A DNA stretch of 64,000 bases from Epiperipatus broadwayi (taxonomy: Eukaryota > Onychophora > Udeonychophora > Euonychophora > Peripatidae), in assembly GCA_028023455.1 (NCBI GenBank), contig JAQFVV010006203.1, forward strand, positions 7,348,821-7,412,820, given 5' to 3'. Below the pieces are notes generated by a model. That model saw only the letters and a list, made by a program, of their open reading frames with translations, ran no database searches and was not told where the DNA came from. Shown here in pieces: positions 24,251 to 36,129 of the stretch (positions are counted from its first letter, which is position 1; every line of letters begins with the position of its first letter). The position numbers and the translations under genes were made by a program.

Positions 24251-27200
24251 TCATATAATTACTTAACTATTCAATTAGTTTTTTCTTTATCAGATATCAA
24301 ATGCTTGTCTCCTAAAAATCAGGATATTGTCATTTATCCTGAATGGCATACTATGTATTTGGTTTTCAAATATTTAATGACACATTATCATGATAGTGTC
24401 TCATTTTAATGACGATGGATCACTTCTGATTTCACTAGTAATCTTTCTATTTGATTATATATGCCTTATGCAAGGCTAATTTGAGTCAGTATCTATATGT
24501 TCATTCCTTTGCTGCTTATGGTTTTTCATGAGTCTACACCAGAAATATAGTTCAAAAGCAACAAATACCCCCAACTTTTTTTTCTAGTCTGCAGCTTCCA
24601 CACCCACAGAAACCTATTCTGTTTATCATTTCTAAAAAATACTTTTCTAGAAAGATCTTTTTTTTAGGTTTTTTTGTTGCAACTTGCCCAATATAATGCT
24701 CCCCAAAGTGGGTGGTATTGCTTCCTTGGGAGGTGGGGGGGGGGCAGTAGTAGCTTTAAGTGGAATGAGGAAGGGGATTTTGAATAAAAATGAGAAATTG
24801 ATGGAAACATTAAAAATAAATAAATTGAAAAACCATTCATACATGTTTCCTCTGTTGTGTAGCATATAGTTAAAGTCATAGCGATTATTTTCCAAATAAA
24901 TACACACAATTCAAGTTATGACAGGTCTTAACAAGTAAATGTTGAAAAGTGAGCATGTTGTGCACTAGGAAAGTCTAACATGCTGGTCCATTTTTTGTTT
25001 GATATTTTGTGATGTTGTCTTTTAATTTCTTCAGCAAAAAACTTTAATAAATAACAATGTTTTAAAATTGGGTAAGTAGTCAACATTTTAAAATTTGTTC
25101 TGAGCTATGAAAACTGAACACTATTTTTTTAATAAAAAGATAAAATAAATAGCAAATGAAGGATGTAATTTTTTAAATTCAAATTTTCATTAAATTTTTA
25201 TTAGCTGAGTGATTTTTATTTAAATATTTTAAATATAATCTTTTTCTTTTAGATGATTACCCACTATTTTTTTTTAAGATAACTTTTACTGGTGTCCTTC
25301 ACATAGTCTTGTACTTTGCACATTTTGAAATCAATCACTTTTTTTTTTAATGTGAGCATGCTATTTTTAAAATTTATGTAATATAAAATGGTTTATTTTT
25401 TAATTTTTCTCTCCACTACACTACCATTTAATAAAATAAAGAGAGATTTTTACATACCATTCTACAATTGACCAATCATGAATGTGCAAAAACATTCAGA
25501 ATGAAGACTTTTATAAATTTATTTTTTTAAAAAAAGTTTTTCTCCTATTAATAATGTTCCTGTATTTCTGCACACTCAATGTGTAAACATTATTTATATC
25601 AGAATGTGTACGTTTTTTTTTGGAGGGGGCGGGGGATTTATAAAAATTTTATATATAGATAAATAGAGATGGCACTTGATGCTTCTTAACATAAGAGCAC
25701 CAGCTACTTTAAACCGATCCTACATATACATATATATCTGTATATATAAACAGACTGTACTTTTGCTGAAATGTAATAATCACACACACCCCCAACACAC
25801 ATACTTTTAAAATTAACTACAACTAGATTTAAATAATTCTTTTGACTTCTTAGAAAAAAATAATGGTGTAAAAAGAAAAAAAAATTATTAAAGATTCTAC
25901 TTTTATATTTTTAAAACATTCTGAATTAGATTAGAAAGGTATTAACAATTGTAGTAAAGATACTAGAGTAATTACTGGAGGGGGAAGGATAAATTATCTA
26001 GTATATAGAATTTTTTTTTAATTATTTAATTTTCTTTTTTTAAAAACAAATATATGTGAAAATCATCATGAAAATGATCTAGATTTTGAAAAATGATAAT
26101 TAAAATATGACGTTTACACTAAACAAATGGCAATCAAATTTTTTGTCAGCAAGTAGTGTTTTAAAATTTCCTTAAAATATACAAAATCTTTGCAACATGT
26201 TTTTAAGAATCTGTTCACTTATGTTATTAGCACATAAATATAAAAGATTTCCAAATATCTAATAACTACTTAATATTAATCATGATTTTTTAAAACATTA
26301 CATGTAATTATTGTCATATTAAAATTATACATATATATACACATTCATATTTTGCAAAATAATAGGTATGGAATGCTAGAATAATAAAATCTCAGTTGTA
26401 CTTAAACCTAGCAGTCGAGTTGGACTTTATATCTATTTTAGCAATTAATAATCATTAAATTATGACTGATTATACTTTTTAATATTTTTCTATTAGCATG
26501 ATTTTCTTTTGTATGTTATTTTTATTCTACATTTCTCTAAAAATGAGAATTGAGATTCCACTGTATTTTTAAAATAAATTGAGTACAATCATTAAACTGC
26601 CAATGAGTACTCTGCATATCTCATAGCATTGAGTTATCACTTTTATTAAAATCTTTTCTTCAAGTTAAAAAGTGTTATGAACTAATTACCTTCTCATTTA
26701 GTTGCAGATTAACACAATTTATTTCCTTAAAGATCTTTCATAGTAAAAATTAAATATTTGCAGACAAAAAATTAGTACTCATTCCTTGATTTAAAACTAG
26801 TTATTAAAGATATTGATAGTAACTTTTGGCTCATAAGTTGTATCTGACCCTTAAATAATTTTAATATAGTCATGATGGAAAGATATTTTATTAATTATTT
26901 TAAAAATGATTTACATTCCATTATATGTAAATAAAAGTATCATATATTAAAACAAAACATCATATGTCTTCTCTAATATATATATATAATATAAATAATA
27001 TATTATTTGCATTAATATGATTATAGAGTGAATAAAGAAATGAAATAAACATATATATAGCGGCTCAGGAGGTCATACAAATTTCAAATGTCAAAATGAT
27101 ATAATGGAATCAACAATTCCATTCATATGACTAAACTAAGATTAAATTTTTTTTTTAAACTATCTAAAAACCTCTAATTCTTGAATGTGTCACTATCACT

Positions 27201-28181
27201 ATGCTTGGGTAGAAGCAAAATTTTAATAATTAAATAAATTAAGCATATTACTTGTTACCTGGGAGATCATAAGATATTTAAACACCATAAGTGATTCATG
27301 CTACTTTTATTAAGTTTTCGAGTCTGTCTATCATTGCATTAGATCGTATGGGATAAATAAATAATTTAATAAAATTAAAAATATATCACAAACATAAGGT
27401 TTGTCATAGGAAAAAAAAAATACAAAAATAAAGAAAATGTTCATGAAATGATCTAAAATCAAATTTAACTTATCATTAAATAAAAGAAAATAATTAAAAT
27501 GAAATACAAAAATAACTTACTTGTTATAAACAAAAATACATCTAATTTATTTATTCATTTTTAATAAATTCTATAAACTTAATATATAAATAAATAATTT
27601 AATAAAATCTAAAAATAACTTACTAAAATGGGTTGGATTATTATAAATTTGATTATATTTATTACCAAACATAAATATAAAAATTTCTTTTTATATGTAA
27701 TTATTATTGTCAATCACTTTCCAATAGTTAATCAAATTCCACTCATAATCCTAGATTACCTATTTAAAGCTTTTCTGTTCTTTATTCCTCTCTTCAAATA
27801 CTCATAACAGTCTCCTATCTTTAAAAATTTTCTTTTTTCTTATATCTTCAATTACTACTTCAAATAATTTATTTCACTCTTAGCACTTGCCTAATTAAAT
27901 TTTTCTTCAGTTTTAATTTTTTCAATAAATGGTCTTTTTTTTTGGTTAATCTTTCTATAATCTCTATTATTTTCAAATAACTTTTACACTCTAAATAAAG
28001 CCACATCTCAATAACATAAGAATAATAGAACGTTTAATGTTCACCTGTGTACGAAACAATCTTGGCATTTAAATTTTTGAAATAGAGATATTGAAGGGTG
28101 GAGAATTGGTTGGAGAAAGTGTCTACATAAAAATGAGAAGACCAATTTTGAATAGAAATCTGGTGTGATTATATAGGAATA

Positions 28182-28665
28182 GTTATAATTGTAAATTTAT
28201 TTAAACGCACATTGATTACATAAGTAATATTTACTAAGGCTTTAACCTCAAGAATATGCGTGTAAAAATGAGATATTAGGGACCTCTATAGGTCTTAACC
28301 ACAAGCTTACGTTTTGGAAAAAAAGAGGGGAACCTTTCTTTACTTCAATCTACTTTCTATTTAAATAGGTAAAGCTGACACGGTTAGATCTTAAGAGTAT
28401 CAATGTGTAATAAGAAACGCGGACATAATCAGTGAAGTATTTAATAGCTTCAAACTCTTAGATCTAACCGCTTCAGCTTCACCTATTTAAATAGAAAGTA
28501 GGTTGAAGTAAAGAAGGGTTCCCCTCTTTTCTTCCAAAGCATAAGCTTGCGGTTAAGATCCGTAGAGGTCCAATATCGCATTTTTACATGCATATTCTTG
28601 AGGTTAAAGCCTTAGTAAATATTACTTACATAATCAATGTGCGTTTAAATAAATTTATAATTACA
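28182..28665. mobile_element. Fold-back element with arms of about 215 bp
   Basis: The left arm (28182-28398) and right arm (28454-28665) are imperfect inverted copies. The outer ends are GTAAATTTATTTAAACGCAC and its complement; the inner ends are TTAGATCTTAAGAGT against ACTCTTAGATCTAA. The loop is about 55 bp and includes AATAAGAAACGCGGAC. No coding sequence was found. Arms this long with a short loop are typical of fold-back or MITE-type elements. The family is not recognised. Confidence 0.7.
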
Positions 28666-28738
28666 ACTTTAAATTATCGTAATAGATTTCTAACTATAAG
28701 ATCTTTCCATTGACTCATTGTAAATCAAAAGATTTTGC

Positions 28739-28966
28739 GAGTATTAATGTGTAATAAGAAACGTGGACTTAATCAGTGAAGTATTTAATAGCTTCATGCT
28801 CTTAGATCTAACCGCTTCAGCTTCACCTATTTAAATAGAAAGTAGGTTGAAGTAAAGAAGAGTTCCCCTCTTTTCTTCCAAAGTGTAAGCTTGTGGTTAA
28901 GACCTGTAGAGGTCCCTAATATCGCATTTTTACACGCATATTCTTGAGGTTAAAACCTTAGGAGTA
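28739..28966. repeat. Third copy of the fold-back arm and loop (direct repeat)
   Basis: It repeats the loop and right arm of the fold-back element (28396-28612) in the same orientation, from GAGTATTAATGTGTAATAAG through CTTAGATCTAACCGCTTCAG to TTCTTGAGGTTAAA. The loop sequence is included, so this is a duplication or a second truncated insertion, not part of one hairpin. Confidence 0.7.
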
Positions 28967-29428
28967 GTTATAATAATTAAAGAATATTTTATATAAAAAG
29001 TAAATTTTAAAAAAAAGTTTGAAATGTAGAGGAATGAGGACATATGTGAAAGTAAGCAAGAAGTAGGTTTAAAAAAATTACAATTTGTGTGAAAAATATT
29101 TGTTATTGTTTTATTTTGGAAATTCTGTGTAAACATATGTTTGTAAATATATTTTGTGGGAATAATCCTTGGCAATGATCACATAATGTGGTCAAGACAT
29201 TAGAAGATGATTGAAATGAAAGGTGGTTGATTCATGGAGTAAACTGGGATTTGAAAAGAATAAATGTATTAAATAAATTGTTTTTTAAATATATTAAAAT
29301 TAATAGGACCATATTTTGAAAGAAAATGATGAAATACTTAGTATTAATTTAACAAGTATCCTCCTTAGATCTTAAAAAAAAAAATTTCTTATTTTTATTA
29401 ATGCTCGCAAGAGCTGTCCCTTCACTTA

Positions 29429-29843
29429 GTGTTTTTCTGAAGGTTTGTGATGATGGTGTTCTAGCTGTATTTTTATATTGGACTATTTCCATCATCTAAT
29501 ATGTGTGTTGAATGTCTTTAGAAAAGTTTAATTTTTTAGTTAAATATTCCAAATGCATTCAACTGTTAGTAATATCACAGCAAACAGGTTAGTATATGCA
29601 CCAACTGTTAGTAATATCACAGCAAACAAATGTTAATAATATCACAGAAAACAGGTTAGTATATGCACTAACTGTTAGTAATATCACAGCAAACAGGTTA
29701 GTATATGCACAACGTTTCGAGAGGTATTTTTCTCCCCTCTTCTTCAGGTGTTGCTGGCCTGACCAGTGACAGTACTAGCATGGGATTCGAACCTGGGTCC
29801 TTAGATTCTTGATTATTGAAATTTAAGGTAACGCTCTAACCAA
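29429..29843 (-). mobile_element. tRNA-derived SINE, left arm (complete 3' end)
   Basis: It is the mirror copy of the right arm, with the B box at 29783-29793 on the minus strand. Its 3' end runs 36 bp further than the right arm, through ACACCATCATCAC to CAGAAAAACAC, and then meets the target-site duplication. This is probably the true SINE 3' end, and the right arm is truncated. Confidence 0.72.
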
Positions 29844-29935
29844 GCTCAGTTGGTTAGAGCGTTACCTTAAATTTCAATAATCAAGAATCTAAGGACCCAG
29901 GTTCGAATCCCATGCTAGTACTGTCACTGGTCAGG

Positions 29936-29995
29936 CCAGCAACACCTGAAGAAGAGGGGAGAAAAATACCTCTCGAAACGTTGTGCATATACTAA
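29936..29995 (+). ncRNA. Hammerhead-like core in the right-arm SINE
   Basis: CTGAAGA (29946-29952; the hammerhead box is CUGANGA) is followed by AGAGG (29953-29957), a loop, CCTCT (29969-29973), C and GAAA (29975-29978). CGTT then follows, a possible UH cleavage site with almost no helix III. Flanking CAC and GTG could start helix I, and the CAGCAA/TTGCTG pair lies further out. One extra C before GAAA and the weak helix I make this tentative. The mirror image is in the left arm at about 29698-29757. Confidence 0.35.
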
Positions 29996-30133
29996 CCTGT
30001 TTGCTGTGATATTACTAACAGTTAGTGCATATACTAACCTGTTTTCTGTGATATTATTAACATTTGTTTGCTGTGATATTACTAACAGTTGGTGCATATA
30101 CTAACCTGTTTGCTGTGATATTACTAACAGTTG
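29984..30133 (+). repeat. 42-bp tandem repeat inside the SINE (mirrored at 29560-29709)
   Basis: About 3.5 units of TGCATATACTAACCTGTTTG plus CTGTGATATTACTAACAGTT, with one partial unit (TTTGCTGTGATATTACTAAC) after the second. The same array is mirrored in the left arm. Unit number may differ among genomic copies of the family. Confidence 0.75.
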
Positions 30134-30237
30134 AATGCATTTGGAATATTTAACTAAAAAATTAAACTTTTCTAAAGACATTCAACACACATATTAGATG
30201 ATGGAAATAGTCCAATATAAAAATACAGTCCCTTCAC

Positions 30238-30385
30238 TTAATTCTACATTCATCTACTATAAGCTTGAGTAATTAAAAATGCTATAATATCTATTATATT
30301 CGCAGATCACTTTCTGGCTTTTGTCTTTATCAATGATTGGGTGTTCATTGATTACTCAAACTTACAGTAAATGGCTCTAGTATTG
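30238..30385 (-). mobile_element. Decayed relative of the 52.7-kb ribozyme element
   Basis: The minus strand carries TTGATAAAGACAAAAGCCAG, GAAA and TGATCTGCGAATAT, which align with CTGATGAAGGCCACAAGCCAG, GAAA and TAGTCTGGGGATAT of the 52.7-kb element. The neighbouring AATTACTCAAGCTTA also aligns. The CUGAUGA box is damaged (TTGATAA), so no activity is expected. It lies directly beside the palindrome's right target-site duplication. Confidence 0.5.
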
Positions 30386-32513
30386 ATAAAAAAAATAAAA
30401 AAAAATACTTGGAAGTTTATATTAAGATTACACTAAAAAAGACATGATATTTGGTTGATATTTTATTTTTAGTAAAAGTTTGTTTAGTCAAAGTAGTTCT
30501 TTGATTTTTATATTTTCATTACTAAATAACTATCTTCCTAAGTATTGAAAACCATTAAACCTGCACAATAAAATTCTTAGGCTCACTATTTTTCTTAATT
30601 TTTAATTCCTCTTTATCTTAATTTGCTTTAGCTGATAATGTATATTGTCATCCCAAATCTTTTATACATTTCATAAATTCTATTAAAATTATCCTAATTA
30701 TCTGCAAATATTATTATAACATGATTTTTCTTTCAATAACTTCACTCTTTTCAAAACAATAGTAATTTTCAATATATGACAAGACATAATAAAGTTAACA
30801 CAGTAATTGGATTGCAAAACACATCTAATTCTAAATACAGTATCTGCATTGAAAAAGATCAAACTTTTCTGTTCTAAATCCCAGATGTAACAATTTTTTC
30901 ATCTGCTATATTTAAATCACTAGTTATTATATCTGAGCAAAAGAAGCCCTCATGTAAATATTAAAGGTGTCATAAACAATTGAATTAATTGTAGAAACTT
31001 TAAAAATTTGGAAAATTGTATATATTTTGGCATTATTTGTAGAAAGTTTTAATGTGAAATCATAAAGGAAGTATATTTTTTATTATTTTTTAAAATTATT
31101 ATACAAATAGAAAACCCAATCATGTGAATAGTAAATTTAAAATTTAATTCAAATTTTCAATTATTGTGAAAAAAGATCACTTTCATTTTAAAACAAAAAA
31201 AAAAAATATAGCAAAGCAAGCTAAATAAATTAACTTGAGGAAGGGGGGGGGGGTAGCTTGTGAAGTCAATAAAATAATAATAGCTTTAATTTTTGTCTGC
31301 ATAAATCTTATTTAAAATATTCTTAACACAGAAAAATTTTAAATAATTGTAAAACTTCATACATGCTAACATTGTTACAAGTCACTATGAAAATAATAAT
31401 TACTGTATCCATTTCTTATTCGTTGAGATAATAATATTATAAAGATAGTAATTATGACCAATAAGATAATTGGATTTACCAAAATAAGAATTTGGTATGG
31501 AGTTACCTCAAGTTTATTATCAATAGTTCTTTGTAGATAAAAAAAGAAAAAGAAAAGAACAGAACTTTTAGAGTGGAAGAATTTTGCTTCTGTTATCTCA
31601 CTTATTTCATTCTTATCCAAAACTACTCCAAGTTTACGAACATTGTACGTTCATATTACATATTATTTCTATTAGTTTGAGAATTTGTTTCAAAGTTTTC
31701 CCTAGGAAAAAAAATCTGTATGATTTCTTACTCTATGGTTTATCTGATACAGAATTCGTAATTAAAAATCACTTTTCAAACAACTTTTCTTTTTCTATGT
31801 GTTTTTTATTGAAAAAAAAAAAAAAAGAATTCTACAAAATTAATATTGGACTTACTTTGAGTAATTAGTTGAAAAAGTCACAATATCCTTCTCATAGGGT
31901 TGCTGGAGTATAGTCCTTGCTGCAAATCTTTTCTTGGTTTTACCAGACTATCATATATTCTTTTACCATAGCTTTGATTCCAAAATAATTTTCATGTTGT
32001 ATATATTTGACAAATTACTTTTCTGTTTTTAAGTTATGCAATACTAGTACCATTTAGTATAATTTTTTTCAAATCTGGTATCACTTTTCAAATAATTTTT
32101 TAATCTATATAATATTTCTAAAAAATAGAAAAAGATCCTTTGTGACCCCATAATGAAATTTTCCCCAAATAATGTCAATATATATATATATATTTTGAAT
32201 ATATTTTTTAAAATTTAAGTTTAGTCAAAAACTTTAACAAATGATTTTCTAAAAAAAAAAAAACTATGGATATAAACTACAATTTAATACTTCCTGTAAC
32301 CTTCTATCTTAATTCTAGCTTGAGTAAATCATTCATTGTGTCATTGGCCATGAGTGCAAAATTATGGTTTGCTGGAGATTTTAAACAATAATAACTTAAA
32401 AACTACATCAAATAAAAATTCAGATTTTTTTATTATCTCTGTTAGGACATTTGATGAAATAAATCCAAAATAGTCAGGTTCAAAATTATTAAAATATTGG
32501 ATCACTTGACAGA

Positions 32514-32573
32514 GACTGGCTCAGAATTAATGCTATAAAGAATGACTGGCTCAGAATTAATGCTATAAAGAAT
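32514..32573. repeat. Perfect 30-bp tandem duplication
   Basis: GACTGGCTCAGAATTAATGC plus TATAAAGAAT occurs twice in exact tandem (32514-32543 and 32544-32573). The absence of divergence suggests a recent slippage event or an allele. Confidence 0.9.
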
Positions 32574-33016
32574 GAAGACGTCCTGTATTATAAAAGGCAA
32601 ATAATAATAATTTCCTTCTATATTACAATTATTCCATTTTATTAAATATTTACTTAACAAATTGTTTTTTTTTTTTTTAAAAAAAAAAAAAAATTAGTTT
32701 GCTATTAAGAATAAAAAAATGTGCATCTCAACTTTTCCAAAGGCATATTTAGATTGCTAAATCAATAGAACATTATGACTGAATTATAAATATTGCTCAT
32801 CTTCAGTGGAAGTATACAATTGCAGGTAAACTCATTAACATGATGTATTCTAATACACACACACACACACATATATATATTTAAATAAATCAATGTTATA
32901 ATATATCTTTAGATAACAGCAATAATATATATTTAATAATAATCTTACACAAAAAAGCTCTTTCGGCAAATATTAATTTTTGCCCTTTTTCAACATGCTT
33001 CGACTAATTTAGAAGT

Positions 33017-33171
33017 ACAATCTACATTGCCTATATAATTTTCTGTACAATACTTTTAAGGCATAAAAAAAAGTTTTGTTTTTATGTCTTAAAAATATTG
33101 TATGGTTTTAATAGATTATAGGTAATTTTATAAAAAAAAAAGATGTCGTTATGTATGCAATGTAGATAATA
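33017..33171. repeat. Internal hairpin at the LINE 5' end
   Basis: Outer arms ACAATCTACATTGC (from 33018) and GCAATGTAGATAAT (to about 33171), and inner arms TGTACAATACTTTTAAGGCA and TGTCTTAAAAATATTGTA, form a nested stem of about 155 bp. It lies just inside the left terminal repeat. Confidence 0.55.
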
Positions 33172-34216
33172 ATGTGCTGATATTGCTCATTTGATCCACA
33201 AGATAAAATTTTATATATTTTTAATCTCATCTGGAAAAATTTTGGTTACTGGAGAATACTTGTTTAGTGAGTGAATATGAAAAGAAAGTTGGAGTGCAGA
33301 GAGATAGATTTAATTGGGTTTGGAAAGATCGAGAAAAATATTGCTAATATTTGGAAAGTGATTTGATATGCCATTTTAAATATATATATAAAAAAAATTT
33401 GTGTGTGTGTTTACTATAACGAAGCTTTAAAACTAAGACACACATAAAATTAGTTCGTTTTTAGTAGGTTTGCTTTTAAAGAATTTTTCAATTTAAGAAA
33501 GTGATTTATTTGACAAAGAGAGTAATGTTTGAGGTATAAAGTTAGCGAAGCATGTTTATCGATCACCATTTTTAAAAAAAAAATTTTTTTCCCTTTTGTA
33601 TAAAGAGGCTTGAAGAGTAGTAGAAAAGGCATAAATTTAAATATAGAGTAGAGGAATTGGAAAAATAAGGAGATATAAATTGCATTTGTAGTCCGCAATG
33701 TGTATATAATGGTCAAAAAGAAATTAGGCGTGTTTTGATAGAATTTACTGTATATGATATGTTTTTCCATTTGAAATATTTAAATAAGACTAGGGAAGAT
33801 GTAACATGTGTATTGGTGTAGATCATGTATAAATTTGTAAAAAGAGGTGAAAAAATAGTTTCTAAGTGTAGATAGTTTAAAAAAAAAGTCAGGAGAAATA
33901 TGTAGTTAAGAAAGACAGAATAGAGTATATATTTAGTGAGTGACAAAAAATGTGGATGACAAAATAAATAGGGCAATGAAGATGAGTAGCCAAAGAAAAA
34001 ATAAAATAGAGGAAAAGGTAAAGAATGTGTAGAAATAAAATTAAAAGCATTAGAAATGAAATGTGAACAAATCAAGGGATTAATGAATAGAAATGATAAG
34101 AAAGAAGTAGATAAGGAAATCCAGAAGATGAAAAAGAATATTATAGATGAAGTAAGAAAAATAAACTATGAAAGTCTTGATAGGAGATTTGCTAATTAGC
34201 AGATGTGGAGTTGTAA

Positions 34217-34657
34217 TTGCAAGAAAAAAATAGAAATAGGTATGTAAGAGTATGTTTGCCTGGAGCTAGATTTAAAGATACTACAGACAAGGTAAAGAAT
34301 CAAGAGAATAAAGATGTTTATATAATAGTAGGGAGAAATAATTTGTCAGAGCCATCAGAGAAATTAATAAATGAGTACAAAGAATTGATTAGTAATTTGA
34401 ATAAAGTTAAAGAAAGAGTAGGAGTAGTTGTATTACTACCAAGATTTGACAATAGTTATATTTTAGATAGGGCATGTTCTATAAATGAGAGAGTGAAAAA
34501 ATTATGCGAGAAAAATAATGTTATGTTTGTGGATGTGTGGGATTTTTTTATTAGTAAGAGGGAATTATATATTAAAGATGGATTGCACTTATCAAAACAA
34601 GAAAGTGAAGCATTAAGGTGTATGATTTATGAAAAATATAATTCGGGAAACTTATAA
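34217..34657 (+). pseudogene. LINE ORF1 remnant, SGNH/GDSL esterase-like
   Basis: This open stretch of 146 codons resembles the esterase-like domain found in ORF1 of some CR1/L2-type LINEs. It has DVYIIVGRNNLSEPSEKLIN (family pattern near GTND), VVVLLPRFDNSYI, INERVKKLCEKNNVMFVDVW and KDGLHLSKQ, where the C-terminal DGLHL carries the Asp/His pair of SGNH hydrolases. The GTND block reads GRNN, so the Asp is lost. Upstream codons are interrupted by stops, so this is only part of a broken ORF. Confidence 0.6.
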
Positions 34658-34844
34658 AGAGGGATAGAGTTTTAAATTACAATGTTATCAAAAAAAAAAA
34701 AAAGTTAAGAATTGACAGGATGTAAGAATTAAATAAAGGGTAGCTGACAAGCTAATTATAAAATAGATTAAATAAAGGGTATGATAAACAAGCTAATTAC
34801 AAATGTAATTCAAAAGAATTTAAAAAAGATAGTAAGAAAGGAAG

Positions 34845-35535
34845 AAATTGTTAAAATTGGTTATTTAAATATGCTAAATATTAGGAAACCAGAAAAGTGG
34901 CTGGAATTAAACAAAGCAGTTAAAAATGAAGAACTTGAGATATTAGCAATAGTATAAACACAAATAAAAGGAGAAGAACCTACAGTGGAAGATTTGGTAT
35001 GGCAGGGTATAAATAAAAAAGAAAAAGAAATAATGGTATAGGAGTTATGTAAAAAAATATTTAAATACTGTTAAGTGTCAAGAACATTTGTGGTTTGAGA
35101 TAAGGTTAGAAAGACAAGAATAGATTGTGGTTATAATGTCTACGGCCACTGGAGGTAGTCAAATTATAATGGAGTGAAACAATAGCAAGATAAATGCCTA
35201 CTTAAGGATATACAGAATTTCAAAAAAGGGGGAAGAAAATAATGGTTATAGGGAATATGAATGGATATATTGAAGAAATTGATGACGTAGATAACAAAAA
35301 TGGACAGCTTTTCTCAAGAATTTTTGTCAGAGAGTGAATCTGAGCATTGGAAGTTTATCAAATATTTATGAGGGACAATACACATGGTCTAGAAATAATA
35401 ATTTCACACAATAGATTATGTATTAGTAGAGGAGGGAATGAATAAAGTACAGAAAATTAAAGTGTTTGATAATGAAGAGAGAGTATATAATACTGATCAA
35501 AATTTCTTGAAATGGTTTGTAATGTAATGAAAAAT
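34845..35535 (+). pseudogene. LINE endonuclease remnant
   Basis: IVKIGYLNMLNIRKPEKWLE and a following ILAIV open the APE-type endonuclease. After several stops, HTIDYVLVEEGMNKVQKIKV, then NTDQNFLKWFV matches the TIDYV...SDHN end of the domain, with the catalytic SDH reading TDQ. Frameshifts and stops throughout show it is dead. Confidence 0.6.
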
Positions 35536-35577
35536 AGTAATAAAAGTGGAAAGGATAGTAAAAGATGTGGATGAAAA

Positions 35578-35898
35578 ATGAATGATAAGAATAAGTTAGC
35601 AGAATATAAAATAAAAGTAAAAGAAATCATGGAAAAGTTTGTTGGGGATGAATATAAAAACTGGTGTAGTAAAGCAGAAAAAGTGACAGATAGGGTTTTA
35701 GGAGAGAGTATTCAAAAAAATAAAAATAATAGAAAAGTGAGAATTAGTAAAAATGTAAAAGAGAGGGGAAAAGCTTATAGAGAATATAAATGTGCTATTA
35801 AAAACAGAAAAAATAAAAAAGATGTTAATATTGAATGGACAAACTATTTAAAACAAAAGAAGTTAGCTAACATAGATAATAACAGAGAGAGAGAATGA
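35578..35898 (+). pseudogene. LINE linker segment between endonuclease and RT
   Basis: This open frame of 106 codons is rich in Lys and Arg (KNRKNKKDVNIEWTNYLKQK). It lies in order between the endonuclease and the reverse transcriptase. Such basic linkers are common in LINE ORF2. There is no catalytic motif. It is part of the same broken ORF and not a separate gene. Confidence 0.5.
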
Positions 35899-36129
35899 AA
35901 TTAAATAGTAAATTGATGGAGGACATTAATAAAAATGGAAGAGATAGGAGTAAAAAATTTTGGAAATATATTAAAAGGAATATAGGGGAGAGAGAAATAG
36001 TATTACTAAATGATGAGGAAACAAAGTAGCTCTAGAGAAAAATTAGAGACAATCTTAAAATAAATATGCAATGGATATTAAAAAAATGTTAGATGTGAAG
36101 TAATGGAAATATTAGGTTTACAGAAAATG

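Larger units (their letters stand above)
29844..30228 (+). mobile_element. tRNA-derived SINE, right arm
   Basis: The 5' head GCTCAGTTGGTTAGAGCG is the tRNA D-arm/A-box pattern, and GGTTCGAATCC at 29900-29910 is a perfect B box, so RNA polymerase III transcription is expected. The body has CAACACCTGAAGAAGAGG and TACCTCTCGAAACGTTG, then a tandem array of about 42 bp starting TGCATATACTAACCTG (29984-30133), then an AT-rich 3' part ending AAAATACAG. It lacks the 36-bp 3' extension present in the left arm. Confidence 0.75.
29416..30241. mobile_element. Inverted SINE dimer inside a 13-bp target-site duplication
   Basis: GTCCCTTCACTTA occurs at 29416-29428 and 30229-30241 (the right copy follows AATACA-G). 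Between them lie 36 bp unique to the left side (29429-29464), then inverted arms 29465-29843 and 29850-30228. I found no mismatch and no indel between the arms, with a 6-bp spacer GCTCAG (29844-29849). Each arm is one SINE, head to head. The long direct repeat indicates a single target-primed insertion of an already palindromic molecule, unless the palindrome is an assembly artefact. Confidence 0.75.

Noticed and set aside
24647-24909. Overlapping frames with a Pro-rich stretch
   Set aside because: The Pro run is the complement of a poly-G tract; there is no gene context.
29465-30228. A CRISPR-like array suggested by the repeated 42-bp units
   Set aside because: The units are contiguous with no unique spacers, lie inside a SINE, and the genome is eukaryotic.
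33450-34075. Two minus-strand frames with transmembrane-like composition
   Set aside because: They are shadows of the purine-rich plus strand of the LINE relic.
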